A DNA stretch of 53,302 nucleotides from Parazoarcus communis SWub3 = DSM 12120 (GTDB lineage: Bacteria > Pseudomonadota > Gammaproteobacteria > Burkholderiales > Rhodocyclaceae): the NCBI RefSeq assembly GCF_003226565.1, contig NZ_QKOE01000024.1:1-53302 (forward strand), written 5' to 3'. Below, one piece after another: positions 33,417 to 41,672 of this stretch. The stretch's first letter is position 1. Every line of letters begins with the position of its first letter. The translations under genes were made by a program, and so were the position numbers. The notes beneath the pieces are model-generated. The model made no database searches and was not told where the DNA came from. It saw only the letters and a program-made list of their open reading frames with translations.

Positions 33417-35000
33417 GTGGAACTGCAACATATCAGTGAAATCGAGCGCGCGACCGAGCGTGGTCGCACCGAGCTTTTCCGTTTTGGCCTTGGCCTGATC
33501 TTCATCGTGGGCGTCATGCTCTACGCCGCCATGCGCGGGCAGGGCGAAGCCAGCATGATCCTGGTCATCGCGGCGATGGTCGGTGGCTACATGGCCATGA
33601 ATATTGGCGCCAATGATGTTGCCAACAACGTCGGCCCTGCAGTTGGCTCACGTGCCCTGACGCTGGGGGGGGCGCTGATGATTGCGGCAATCTTCGAGGC
33701 GGCCGGTGCCTTGATCGCAGGTGGCGAGGTCGTCAGCACCATCCGCAGCGGCATCATCGATCCGACCAAGCTGAGTGATTCTGCCGACACCTTCATCTGG
33801 GTGATGCTATCGGCCCTGCTGGCCGGCGCCTTGTGGCTGAATATCGCGACGGCGGTCGGGGCACCGGTATCGACCACGCACTCGATCGTGGGTGCGGTGC
33901 TGGGGGCTGGGGTGGCGGCTAAAGGCTTCGCTATCGTAAATTGGTCGTCGATGTCGGCCATTGCTTCCAGTTGGGTGATCTCGCCGATACTGGGTGGGCT
34001 GGTTGCGGCGGGCTTTCTGTACCTGATCAAGCGTAGCATCACCTATCAACCGGACATGGCACAGGCGGCGCGACGCATGGTACCAGTACTGGTAGGTCTG
34101 ATGGCTTGGACGTTCTCGAGCTATCTGATGCTCAAGGGGCTCAGCAAGATCTGGAAGGTGGGCTTCGTCGAGTCAGTCGTTTACGGATTGATCATTGCGT
34201 TCTTGGTGTTTGTATTGGTGAAGCGGCATCTTGGACGTGAAACCCATGTGATCGCCAATACCAAGAGCGGTGTCAACAAGCTGTTTACCGTGCCGCTGAT
34301 TTTCGCTGCAGCGTTACTCAGTTTTGCTCATGGCTCAAACGATGTGGCCAACGCGGTCGGCCCTCTGGCTGCGATCGTCGATGTGGTGAGTAGTGGGGGG
34401 GCCATTCACGACAAGGCGGGCATCCCGACGTGGGTGATGATGATCGGTGCCCTGGGAATTGCCCTGGGATTGGCCTTGTTCGGCCCCAAGGTCATCCGTA
34501 CGGTGGGCTCGGAAATCACCGAACTGGACCAGATGCGTGCCTATTGCATCGCGATGGCGGCCACCCTGACCGTGATCGTGGCCAGTCAGTTCGGTCTGCC
34601 GGTCAGCTCCACGCATATCGCCGTGGGTGGGGTGTTTGGTGTCGGCTTCCTGCGCGAGTATCTCAAGAGTAATTACGACCGCATGGTGGCCGAGATCAAG
34701 GCGCATCACCCCGAAGGTGACCAGGCGGCGATTGATGCCTTCCTGGTGCGTTTTAACAAGGCCTCGATCGAGGTGAAGGGCGAGATGCTCAGTGACCTGA
34801 AACTGCGCTCGAAGAAAAGCGAGGATCCGGCCAACTTCTCCAAGGTCGAACGCAAGGGGCTGCGCAAGGTTTATAAACGCGAACTGGTCAAGCGTTCGCA
34901 GTTGTTGCGCATTGCCGCGGCCTGGATCATCACCGTGCCGGCGTCTGCGCTGATGGCTGCGATGATTTTCTATATGATCCGGGGCATGATGATCAGCTGA
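33417..35000 (+). CDS. Inorganic phosphate transporter, PiT family
   Basis: The 527-aa membrane protein has the two inverted PiT signatures, GANDVANNVGPAVGSRAL and HGSNDVANAVGPLAAIVD, and about 10-11 membrane segments. A long cytoplasmic section (roughly residues 415-490, charged, with LKLRSKKSEDPANFSKVERK) precedes the last helix. The start used is GTG 33417 (VELQHISEIERATERGR); no strong ribosome-binding site is visible. Proteins of this length with a C-terminal insertion form a subgroup distinct from E. coli PitA. Phosphate-ion symport is expected. Confidence 0.9.
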   Translation: MELQHISEIERATERGRTELFRFGLGLIFIVGVMLYAAMRGQGEASMILVIAAMVGGYMAMNIGANDVANNVGPAVGSRALTLGGALMIAAIFEAAGALIAGGEVVSTIRSGIIDPTKLSDSADTFIWVMLSALLAGALWLNIATAVGAPVSTTHSIVGAVLGAGVAAKGFAIVNWSSMSAIASSWVISPILGGLVAAGFLYLIKRSITYQPDMAQAARRMVPVLVGLMAWTFSSYLMLKGLSKIWKVGFVESVVYGLIIAFLVFVLVKRHLGRETHVIANTKSGVNKLFTVPLIFAAALLSFAHGSNDVANAVGPLAAIVDVVSSGGAIHDKAGIPTWVMMIGALGIALGLALFGPKVIRTVGSEITELDQMRAYCIAMAATLTVIVASQFGLPVSSTHIAVGGVFGVGFLREYLKSNYDRMVAEIKAHHPEGDQAAIDAFLVRFNKASIEVKGEMLSDLKLRSKKSEDPANFSKVERKGLRKVYKRELVKRSQLLRIAAAWIITVPASALMAAMIFYMIRGMMIS

Positions 35001-35049
35001 TCGGCCGCTTGCCTGGCGGTCGAACGGTGCAACTTGTGCGACTGCCGAC

Positions 35050-35382
35050 ATGTCCTTCCCCGAACTGCTTGCCCTCATCCTGCTCTGTCTTGGCGCCTGG
35101 TTCTGGCTCGATAGCCTGAAAGCCCGTGAGGCGGGTGTGGCTGCCGCGCGTGCAGCTTGTGCCAGGGAGGGCGTACAACTGCTGGACGAAACCGTGGTGG
35201 GGCGTGGTTTGCGCCTGGCGCGCGACGACAACGGGCGGATGGTCGTGCGGCGGGCTTACGATTTTGAGTATTCGGACTCGGGGGATGATCGCCATCGCGG
35301 GGCGGTCGTGCTGCTCGGACGTGAGGTGGTGCTGCTTGAGCTGGCCTCGCACCACCGCAACACGGTCCGCTCACTGTTCTGA
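35050..35382 (+). CDS. DUF3301 single-TM protein
   Basis: This small 110-aa protein has one N-terminal membrane helix (FPELLALILLCLGAWFWLD). A conserved soluble part follows with LKAREAGVAAARAACAREGVQLLDETV and RRAYDFEYSDSGDDRHRG, the DUF3301 pattern. Function is unknown. The N-out/C-in orientation cannot be settled. It follows the phosphate transporter by 49 nt. Confidence 0.85.
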   Translation: MSFPELLALILLCLGAWFWLDSLKAREAGVAAARAACAREGVQLLDETVVGRGLRLARDDNGRMVVRRAYDFEYSDSGDDRHRGAVVLLGREVVLLELASHHRNTVRSLF

Positions 35383-35414
35383 CCCGTCTCCTTCCAGAGA
35401 CGAGACGCAGGGGT

Positions 35415-36044
35415 TCAGACCGTCCGGCTGTCGATCGCGCGCAGGAACTCGTTGCGCCACTGCGGTGAGTGTTCGAACTCGCCGGCGAAAGCCTGTGTGA
35501 TCACACGTTCGTCGCCGCGGCGGTCTTCTCCGAGCAACAGGCAAAGCTGCTCTGCCTCGATGACACAGGCGGCGCCCGCAGCCTGACCGTGCTGCATGAG
35601 CGCATCGGCGATGTCACGTGTCATCCATTCCTGGTAAGTAAAGCGATGGCCAATGGCATCCACCAGACGGGCAATGCGGCCAAAACCATGCAGCCTGCCG
35701 CCTGGCAGGTAAGCGACATGCGCGTAGCCGCGAAACGGGACGAGATGATGTGGGCAGACGCCGTGGATCGCGATACCTCGTACGACCACCATGTCGCGAC
35801 GGCTGTCCTCAAAACCTTCCCCCAGCGCTTCGGCCGGGTCCAGATCGTAGCCGCCCAGCAGGCGCCGCTGCCACAACTCACGAACGCGTTCAGCAGTGCG
35901 GGCGGTATGGCTGGATTGCGGTGCAATACCGCAGGCCTTGAGCAGGTCGGATACGGCCTGTTCGAAGGCAGGGGCGTCAAAGGGGGCGCTGCGGGGAATG
36001 CCGATGCCGCTCGGGCGTGCTGTGGGGGTGTGATCGTGACTCAT
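35415..36044 (-). CDS. folE: GTP cyclohydrolase I family protein (divergent FolE)
   Basis: The 209-aa start MSHDHTPTAR (ATG 36044) follows AGGAGAGATGC. The FolE core is clear: GVCPHHLVPFRGYAHVAYLPGG contains the first zinc Cys and the catalytic His-His, and GFGRIARLVDAIGHRFTYQEWMTRDIADAL is the pterin-side segment. In the region matching E. coli His179-x-Cys181, this protein has EAEQLCLLL: the Cys is kept but the His is Gln, and the usual MRGV is replaced by GEDRRGDERV. The protein is FolE-fold, but full cyclohydrolase activity is uncertain. No other folate gene is adjacent. Confidence 0.85.
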   Translation of the reverse strand: MSHDHTPTARPSGIGIPRSAPFDAPAFEQAVSDLLKACGIAPQSSHTARTAERVRELWQRRLLGGYDLDPAEALGEGFEDSRRDMVVVRGIAIHGVCPHHLVPFRGYAHVAYLPGGRLHGFGRIARLVDAIGHRFTYQEWMTRDIADALMQHGQAAGAACVIEAEQLCLLLGEDRRGDERVITQAFAGEFEHSPQWRNEFLRAIDSRTV

Positions 36045-36126
36045 GCATCTCTCCTGTGCGGACATGATAACGCGCGGCTCTGTCACTGCGCGCCGGTGCG
36101 CCGCTTCAAGTGCGACAGTGCTGCGC

Positions 36127-36723
36127 TCAGGCGATGAAGACGGGATCGGAAAACACCAGCGTGCCGTCCTTGCGCATCATCAGGTTGTTCGCGTTGAGGA
36201 TGTCCGGCAGCACGTGGTATTCCTCGATGAAGTCTGACAGGGCCTTGAGGGCCTGCTGCAGGCTGTCACCGACGCCCAGTGGGTCGACCGTCATGTGGTA
36301 GAGCGCAATCCGTCCCATGTCCATGCCGAGCTGGCTCCACTGCTGGCAGGCCGACCAATAGACCTCGATCAGGCGGGTGGCGAGTTCGGCTGCGGGACTG
36401 TTATCCGGCAAGGGATACAGGCGCTCCATCTCGATCAGGTGAAAGGGGTAGCCGGACACGGCGCGGCCGATGATGCCGTGATCGGCATAAACCTGAGGAA
36501 AGTGTTCCCCGGCCGGGCGATCGTCTGCGGTGTACAGGAAATAGTCGGCAGGCGAACTGACGATCTTGTAGACCCGCTCGCCGTCGCCTTTGTCGATCAC
36601 GATGGAGTATTCGCCGCGACCGATCTCGGGTTTGCCATCCAGCAAGGGATGCGCAGGGACGGGGTCCGGCAGGACCACCGCTTCGCGCCCCATGCGGCTG
36701 CGTGCCTCGGCGAGATCGATCAC
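36127..36723 (-). CDS. Hypothetical protein, possible kinase-like fold
   Basis: The 198-aa reading starts at GTG 36723 (VIDLAEARSRMG), with GGAG 7 nt upstream and 17 nt after the fabI stop; an ATG at 36765 would overlap fabI. The family is not recognised. PEIGRGEYSIVIDKGDGERVYKIVSS resembles a protein-kinase Gly-rich loop followed by the ATP lysine. LPDILNANNLMMRKDGTLVFSDPVF resembles an HxDxxxxN catalytic loop and a DFG-like strand (here SDP). The protein may therefore be a degenerate or minimal kinase. It is probably co-transcribed behind fabI. Confidence 0.65.
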   Translation of the reverse strand: MIDLAEARSRMGREAVVLPDPVPAHPLLDGKPEIGRGEYSIVIDKGDGERVYKIVSSPADYFLYTADDRPAGEHFPQVYADHGIIGRAVSGYPFHLIEMERLYPLPDNSPAAELATRLIEVYWSACQQWSQLGMDMGRIALYHMTVDPLGVGDSLQQALKALSDFIEEYHVLPDILNANNLMMRKDGTLVFSDPVFIA

Positions 36724-36739
36724 GGTTGTGCTCCGGGCG

Positions 36740-37522
36740 TCAGCCCATGATGTTGTAACCGGCATCCACGAAGTGTACGCCTCCCGAGATCAGACGGCCG
36801 GCATCCGACACCAGGAAGGCGGTCAGCGCACCGATGTCTTCCGGCGTCACCAGGCTGTGCATCGGCGAGCGCTCGACGGCGGCAGCCATCAGGCCGTCGA
36901 AGCCGGCGATACCCGATGCGGCACGGGTCATCAGCGGGCCAGGGGAGACGGCATTGACGCGGATGTTCTTTTCGCCGAGTTCGGCCGCAAGGTAGCGGGT
37001 TGCGGCCTCGAGTGCGGCCTTGCACAGGCCCATCACGCCGTAGTTGGGAATGACCTTCTCCGAGCCGAGATAGGTCATCGTCACCAGCGAGCCGCCACCG
37101 GCCTTGATCATCAGCGGCTCGACCTTTTTGGCCAGGCGGACGAAGGAGTGGGTCGATACGTCCATTGCCAGCGCGAAACCGTCGGCCGAGGTATCCACTA
37201 CGCGGCCGTGCAGGTCGTCGCGCTTGGCAAAGGCCATGCTGTGCAGGGCAAAGTCGAGCTTGCCATAACGGGCGTCGATCTCGGCGAACACTGCATCCAT
37301 GGTTTCCGGCTTGGTGACGTCGAGCAGGAAGGCGTCGGTCACGCCAAGGCGGGCGATGACCGGCTCGATGAAGGCACGGGTCTTTTCGTTCTGGTAGGTG
37401 ATGATCAGCTTGGCACCAGCCTGGGCGCAGGCTTCGGCGACGCCAGTGGAGATGGATTTCTCGTTGGCGATGCCGGTGATGAGACCGATCTTGCCTTCCA
37501 GGTTGACGATGGGGGCGGCCAT
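36740..37522 (-). CDS. fabI: Enoyl-[acyl-carrier-protein] reductase FabI
   Basis: The 260-aa SDR starts at MAAPIVNLEGKIGLITGIANEKSI (ATG 37522). The FabI cofactor turn GIANEKSIS replaces the usual TGxxxGIG, and the catalytic Tyr-x6-Lys is seen in SEKVIPNYGVMGLCKAALE. The C-terminal DIGALTAFLVSDAGRLISGGVHFVDAGYNIMG closes the fold. It reduces enoyl-ACP in fatty acid elongation. FabI is the expected triclosan-binding enzyme. The sequence runs slightly differently around TYLGSEKV but is complete. Confidence 0.92.
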   Translation of the reverse strand: MAAPIVNLEGKIGLITGIANEKSISTGVAEACAQAGAKLIITYQNEKTRAFIEPVIARLGVTDAFLLDVTKPETMDAVFAEIDARYGKLDFALHSMAFAKRDDLHGRVVDTSADGFALAMDVSTHSFVRLAKKVEPLMIKAGGGSLVTMTYLGSEKVIPNYGVMGLCKAALEAATRYLAAELGEKNIRVNAVSPGPLMTRAASGIAGFDGLMAAAVERSPMHSLVTPEDIGALTAFLVSDAGRLISGGVHFVDAGYNIMG

Positions 37523-37728
37523 ATTGCTCTCCAAATATGAGTCAGTCGTGAAGGAATGGGTTGCGGTGCACGATGGGACCGGCAAGAATTGTCTATGATT
37601 CTAGACGTAGTTGAATAATCTTTGTTGTGCAGTGCACAAAATAAAGTTTCCGGTATATCCTTCAGGCAAGGCTGCCAGCCTGCCCGCGGTGACGATTGTG
37701 CATTGCGGTGTTTCCAAGAGTGTGACGC
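37523..37728. promoter_or_regulatory. Divergent intergenic region (fabI / HAD protein) with TTGTGCAGTGCACAA palindrome
   Basis: At 37625-37639 there is a perfect 7-1-7 palindrome, TTGTGCA-G-TGCACAA, followed by AAATAAAG. It lies 103 nt upstream of fabI and 90 nt upstream of the HAD gene. The shorter core GTGCAGTGCAC recurs before slyX at 45690. The TGCxxTGCA/TTGTGCA style resembles sites reported for the polyhydroxyalkanoate regulator PhaR and phasin promoters in betaproteobacteria; that link is inferred. Confidence 0.5.
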
Positions 37729-38229
37729 ATGGACCGAATCACGTATGTCTTCATGGATTTCGACGGGGTGACCCACCCTTGGGGCGAGGTGGAGGATTTC
37801 CGCTGCCTGCCGCTGATCGAATCCGTGGTGCGGGAGTTCGAGGAAGTCCGCATCGTCATCTCCTCTGACTGGCGCATGCTTTTCTCGCTGCAGAAGCTGG
37901 TTGCGCGCTTTGCCGAAGACATCCGTCCGCGGGTTGTCGGGGTGACGCCGCACGTCTTGCCCAAGCAGGGGGCCGAATTGCACGGTCTGCGTGAGCGCGA
38001 ATCCATGCTGTGGCTGGCGCAGCACGAAGCCGATTTCACCACCGCGCCCTGGTGTGCGATCGATGATGCTCCCGGCAACTGGCTCAGCCGCTCACGCCTG
38101 ATCCTGACTGATTTCAAGCGCGGCTTTACCGACGAGGATGCAGGCGCCATGCGTCGCATGTTGCAAGGTTTTCGCGAAGGCGTTCCCGCACTGGAAAAGC
38201 CGCGTTCGGGATTCCGCTGGGCCTCCTGA
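37729..38229 (+). CDS. HAD-superfamily domain protein (166 aa)
   Basis: This small HAD-like protein has YVFMDFDGVTHPW matching motif I (DxDxT/V), IVISSDWRM matching motif II, and WCAIDDAPGN matching motif IV. The cap domain is minimal. The catalytic Asp pair (MDFDGV) is intact, so a phosphatase is likely; the substrate is unknown. The ATG at 37729 gives the start MDRITY. Confidence 0.82.
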   Translation: MDRITYVFMDFDGVTHPWGEVEDFRCLPLIESVVREFEEVRIVISSDWRMLFSLQKLVARFAEDIRPRVVGVTPHVLPKQGAELHGLRERESMLWLAQHEADFTTAPWCAIDDAPGNWLSRSRLILTDFKRGFTDEDAGAMRRMLQGFREGVPALEKPRSGFRWAS

Positions 38230-38340
38230 ACTGCAGCTGCTCTTGGGGGTGACCCCGTTGCGCGCACGCATGTCATTTGCCTGAGTTTGCCCGATCGCAC
38301 CGGGGCCGGCACAATACACGCCCTTTATCCGGAGCCGATC

Positions 38341-39117
38341 ATGTCCGCTGCGTCCAATCAAGCTGTCCTGCCTGCCGATCCGATGGCGGCGCTCGCTTCC
38401 GCCGACGTTCAGCGCCAGGCCGCGCGGATGGCGCAAGATGCTTTCGGCCGGGTCTTCCGGCTGACGCTGGAGGCCGATGAGGCGGGGCGTCGTGAGGGCG
38501 TGGCGGCCCTGGTCGAGGCGATGCGGAACTGGGCACAGGCTGGCGGCGCAGACGAGGCCGGCGCTCTGCGGCTGGCCATGCTGCTGGCGGGTGCGGATCA
38601 ATGGGGACTGGCCTGGAGTCGTGCTTTTGGCTTGACTGCCATCCCCGGTCTGACCGAACTGGTCGGCGCCTTGCGTACCGGGCTTGACGCGCAGGCAGAT
38701 GCGCGTTTCCTGCAGCAGTTCGAAGCGCTCGGTGCGCGCGAGGAATGCGCGATCGATTTCAAGGTTGAATTGCGTCGCGGTATTCACCTTGCGCTGTGGC
38801 ACTCGGCGATTGCCGCCGAGGATCGCGATGAGGCATTGCGCCTGGCGGGTCAACTCGGTGGCCTGATGTTGGCGCTGGTGCGTGAGATGCCGGTAGCCGG
38901 CTGGCGGCTGCTGGCCGATGCGCTGGCACACATCCAGATCCGCTGTCTGACCGAAGGGCTGGCCAGCGAAGGCATTGCGCAGGAGGCAACCCAGGCCCTG
39001 TTCGGGGCACTGTCGCGCGAATTGCCTGCCGATTGCCGCGATGCGGTCATGGCGCACTCCACACAGGCCGTGCTTGCGTGGCAGCGTGCCAGCCGTCCTT
39101 CCGACACCTTACACTGA
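38341..39117 (+). CDS. Hypothetical protein (258 aa), upstream of yaeQ
   Basis: I do not recognise this protein. The 258 residues from MSAASNQAVLPADP (ATG 38341) are almost entirely predicted helix and Ala/Leu/Arg-rich, with repeated helical pairs such as AMLLAGADQWGLAWSRAFGL and EEDRDEALRLAGQLGGLMLALVREM-like spacing. No signal peptide or membrane segment is seen. The composition resembles a soluble helical-repeat scaffold. It lies 7 nt before yaeQ, so the two are probably co-expressed. Confidence 0.75.
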   Translation: MSAASNQAVLPADPMAALASADVQRQAARMAQDAFGRVFRLTLEADEAGRREGVAALVEAMRNWAQAGGADEAGALRLAMLLAGADQWGLAWSRAFGLTAIPGLTELVGALRTGLDAQADARFLQQFEALGAREECAIDFKVELRRGIHLALWHSAIAAEDRDEALRLAGQLGGLMLALVREMPVAGWRLLADALAHIQIRCLTEGLASEGIAQEATQALFGALSRELPADCRDAVMAHSTQAVLAWQRASRPSDTLH

Positions 39118-39124
39118 GATTTTC

Positions 39125-39673
39125 ATGGCACTGAAGGCAACGGTCTACAAGGCCGAGTTGCAGATTGCGGACATGGACCGCAATTATTACGGCGATCATG
39201 GCCTGACCCTGGCTCGCCACCCGTCCGAAACCGATGAGCGCATGATGGTGCGGCTGCTGGCCTTTGCCCTTTACGCCGACCCGGCATTGAGTTTCGGCAA
39301 GGGCCTGTGCGTCGATGACGAGCCGGACCTCTGGCAACGCGACCTGACGGGTGCGATCGAGCGCTGGATCGATGTGGGCCAGCCTGACGAGAAGTGGATC
39401 CGCAAGGCTTGCGGTCGTGCCGACAAGGTGGTTGTGATCAGCTACGGACGTGCGGCATCGATCTGGTGGGGCGGCATGCGTGACAAGCTGAGCCGCCAGA
39501 GCAACCTGACGGTCATCAACCTGGCGGCCGAGGTCGCGCCGGCGCTGGCGCGCCTGACCGACCGCGGCATGCGCCTGCAATTCACCCTGCAGGATGGGCA
39601 TGTATGGGTCACCAACGGCCAGGAGACGGTCGAGGTTCAGCCCGAACTGCTGATGGGCGAGCCGCGTTACTGA
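39125..39673 (+). CDS. yaeQ: YaeQ family protein
   Basis: The 182-aa start MALKATVYKAELQIADMDR (ATG 39125) matches YaeQ closely. It continues with YYGDHGLTLARHPSETDERMMVRLLAFAL, LCVDDEPDLWQRDLTG and the WIDVGQPDEKWIRKAC segment. YaeQ has a PD-(D/E)xK nuclease-like fold; its role is unsettled, with early claims of RfaH suppression withdrawn in general opinion. The DEPDLW and the E/D...K residues fit that fold. It follows the helical protein by 7 nt. Confidence 0.92.
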   Translation: MALKATVYKAELQIADMDRNYYGDHGLTLARHPSETDERMMVRLLAFALYADPALSFGKGLCVDDEPDLWQRDLTGAIERWIDVGQPDEKWIRKACGRADKVVVISYGRAASIWWGGMRDKLSRQSNLTVINLAAEVAPALARLTDRGMRLQFTLQDGHVWVTNGQETVEVQPELLMGEPRY

Positions 39674-39695
39674 GCGGTTTGGTCAGGGGGCTGCT

Positions 39696-40589
39696 TCAGG
39701 TGTCCGTTGCTGACGGGGCCAGCAGGAAGGCGCGGATGGCGTCCGCACTGCTGGCAGGATCCTCCTGCATGAAGCAGTGCCCGCCAGCCATGGTTCGCTG
39801 GCTGACCACGGCGTTGCTTGCACACAGACGGGCGATACCCTTGGCGGCAAAGGGATAGGTATCCTCGCCGCGCAACACCCGTGTGGGCGTCCGGATCTTG
39901 TCCAGTTGCGACCACAGGCGCTTGGGGTATGAGCTGAAGATCTCCGCCTCTCGCGCCGGCTTGCACTTGAGTTCTACGCCGCCGTCCGCCGCCGGGCGCA
40001 GCGCATGGTTGACGTAGGCCCACAAGGCTTCTTCCTTCCAGCCCTTGAACATGCCGCGGCCCTCCAGCGCCTGATAGGCGGTGAGCCGGTCCGGCCAGTG
40101 ATGCCGACGCTTGCGGGTACGGCTGGCCAGGGCGTTGCGCGAATACAGGCCGACCACGTCGGACAAGGCCATCAGGCCGATCATCGCCGGCGGAAACAGC
40201 ACTGGGTCGAGCAGCACCGCGCGGCTGAACAGCGTTGGCGCACGCGCCAGCATCAGGCTGGTGATGACGCCGCCAAAGCTGTGCCCGACGGCAAACACTG
40301 GCACATTGCCAAAGATCCGGCCGCGTGCGCGCCAGGCCTCCAGACACAACTCGGCGGTGCGGTTCCAGCCGTGAAAGCGGCCGCCGTGATCGCTGTCGCC
40401 ATGCCCCTGGACGTCTGACAAGAACAGATCGAAGTGTGGGGTGAGGCGGGCGAGCATCGGTTCGTAGGTACGTCCGCAATAGCCATTGCCATGCAGGAAG
40501 TGCAGCACGGGTTTGCCTGAGGGTAGCGAGTGCTCGCCGCGCAGGGTGTAGCCCGCGGAGCAGGAGTGGTACCAGGCTTGGAGTTGCAT
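39696..40589 (-). CDS. Alpha/beta-fold hydrolase
   Basis: The 297-aa protein has LHFLHGNGYCGRTYEPML (oxyanion region HGNG), the nucleophile elbow FAVGHSFGGVITSLM (Ser), VLLDPVLFPP, and a late His in AGGHCFMQEDP. It has no signal peptide and is likely cytoplasmic. The substrate is unknown, and many relatives are generic esterases. The genes on each side are convergent (yaeQ) and co-directional (srkA). Confidence 0.85.
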   Translation of the reverse strand: MQLQAWYHSCSAGYTLRGEHSLPSGKPVLHFLHGNGYCGRTYEPMLARLTPHFDLFLSDVQGHGDSDHGGRFHGWNRTAELCLEAWRARGRIFGNVPVFAVGHSFGGVITSLMLARAPTLFSRAVLLDPVLFPPAMIGLMALSDVVGLYSRNALASRTRKRRHHWPDRLTAYQALEGRGMFKGWKEEALWAYVNHALRPAADGGVELKCKPAREAEIFSSYPKRLWSQLDKIRTPTRVLRGEDTYPFAAKGIARLCASNAVVSQRTMAGGHCFMQEDPASSADAIRAFLLAPSATDT

Positions 40590-40667
40590 GTACGGGGTGT
40601 AGAGGCTCGATTCGATGCCACCGAGTTTACCGGCTATCGGCTTCGATGGTGCACTGCGGTGGTCGCT

Positions 40668-41672
40668 TCAGGCCGGTAGCGGAGGCTCATCCATCAAGGC
40701 GATCTGCTCGCGTAACTCCAGGATCCGGTCCTGCCAATAGCGCTGGGTGTTGAACCACGGAAACGCCGCGGGAAAGGCCGGGTCGTGCCAGCGGCGGGCG
40801 AGCCAGGCGGAATAGTGGATCAGGCGTAGCGTTCGCAAGGCTTCGACCAGGTGAAGTTCCCGCGTGTCGAACTCCATGAAATCCTCGTAACCCGCCAGGA
40901 TGTCCGCAAGCTGGCGCACCTGTTCGCCGCGCTCACCCGACAGCAGCATCCATAGATCCTGGACTGCCGGACCCGTCCGGGCGTCATCAAAGTCCACAAA
41001 CTGCGGTCCGCCGCCTTCGTGCTGCGACCACAGCACATTGCCCATGTGGCAGTCACCATGCAGACGCAGCGTGCGCACCCGGCCAGCGCGGTCGTAGGCT
41101 CGGCGGATGCCATCCAGTGCCTGATCGATGGTGCTGGTCCAGGCCGGCAGCAGGTCGGGCGGAATGAAGTCGTGCGCCAGCAGCCACTGGCGCGGTTCTT
41201 CACCGAAGCTGGCGATGTCCAGGGCGGGGCGGGCCTTGAACGGCCTGATCGCACCGACTGCATGAATGCGTGCAATGAAGCGGCCCAGCCACTCCAGCGT
41301 GGCCGGGTCGGATAGCTCTGGCGCACGGCCGCTCAGGCGCGGAAACAGCGCAAAGCGCATGCCCTGGTGCTGATGCAGGCTGAGACCGGCGATGCAGATC
41401 GGCGCAGCAACCGGAATCTCGCGCTCGGCCAGCTCGGCGGTGTAGCGGTGTTCCTCGAGGATGGCGTCGTCGTTCCAGCGGCCGGGGCGGTAGAACTTCA
41501 CCACCTGCATCGGCCCATCTTCGATGCCAAGCTGATAGACCCGGTTCTCGTAGCTGTTGAGCGCCAGCATGCGGCCGTCGGGCCGCAAGCCGACGCTCTC
41601 TACGGCGTCGAGCACGAAATCCGGGGTCAGGCCGGCAAAGGGGGCCGTGCCGGCGTCATCGGTGGGCGACAA
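40668..41672 (-). CDS. srkA: Stress response Ser/Thr kinase SrkA (YihE)
   Basis: The 334-aa protein uses a TTG start at 41672, immediately after the helicase stop codon; this length agrees with E. coli SrkA, while the first in-frame ATG would cut off the conserved N-terminus. Motifs are LNSYENRVYQLG, VVKFYRPGRW with the ATP lysine, the catalytic loop LHGDCHMGNVLW, and FVDFDDARTGPAVQDLW (DFD). SrkA counters stress-induced programmed death through phosphorylation. Direct abutment to the DEAD-box helicase suggests translational coupling. Confidence 0.92.
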   Translation of the reverse strand: MSPTDDAGTAPFAGLTPDFVLDAVESVGLRPDGRMLALNSYENRVYQLGIEDGPMQVVKFYRPGRWNDDAILEEHRYTAELAEREIPVAAPICIAGLSLHQHQGMRFALFPRLSGRAPELSDPATLEWLGRFIARIHAVGAIRPFKARPALDIASFGEEPRQWLLAHDFIPPDLLPAWTSTIDQALDGIRRAYDRAGRVRTLRLHGDCHMGNVLWSQHEGGGPQFVDFDDARTGPAVQDLWMLLSGERGEQVRQLADILAGYEDFMEFDTRELHLVEALRTLRLIHYSAWLARRWHDPAFPAAFPWFNTQRYWQDRILELREQIALMDEPPLPA

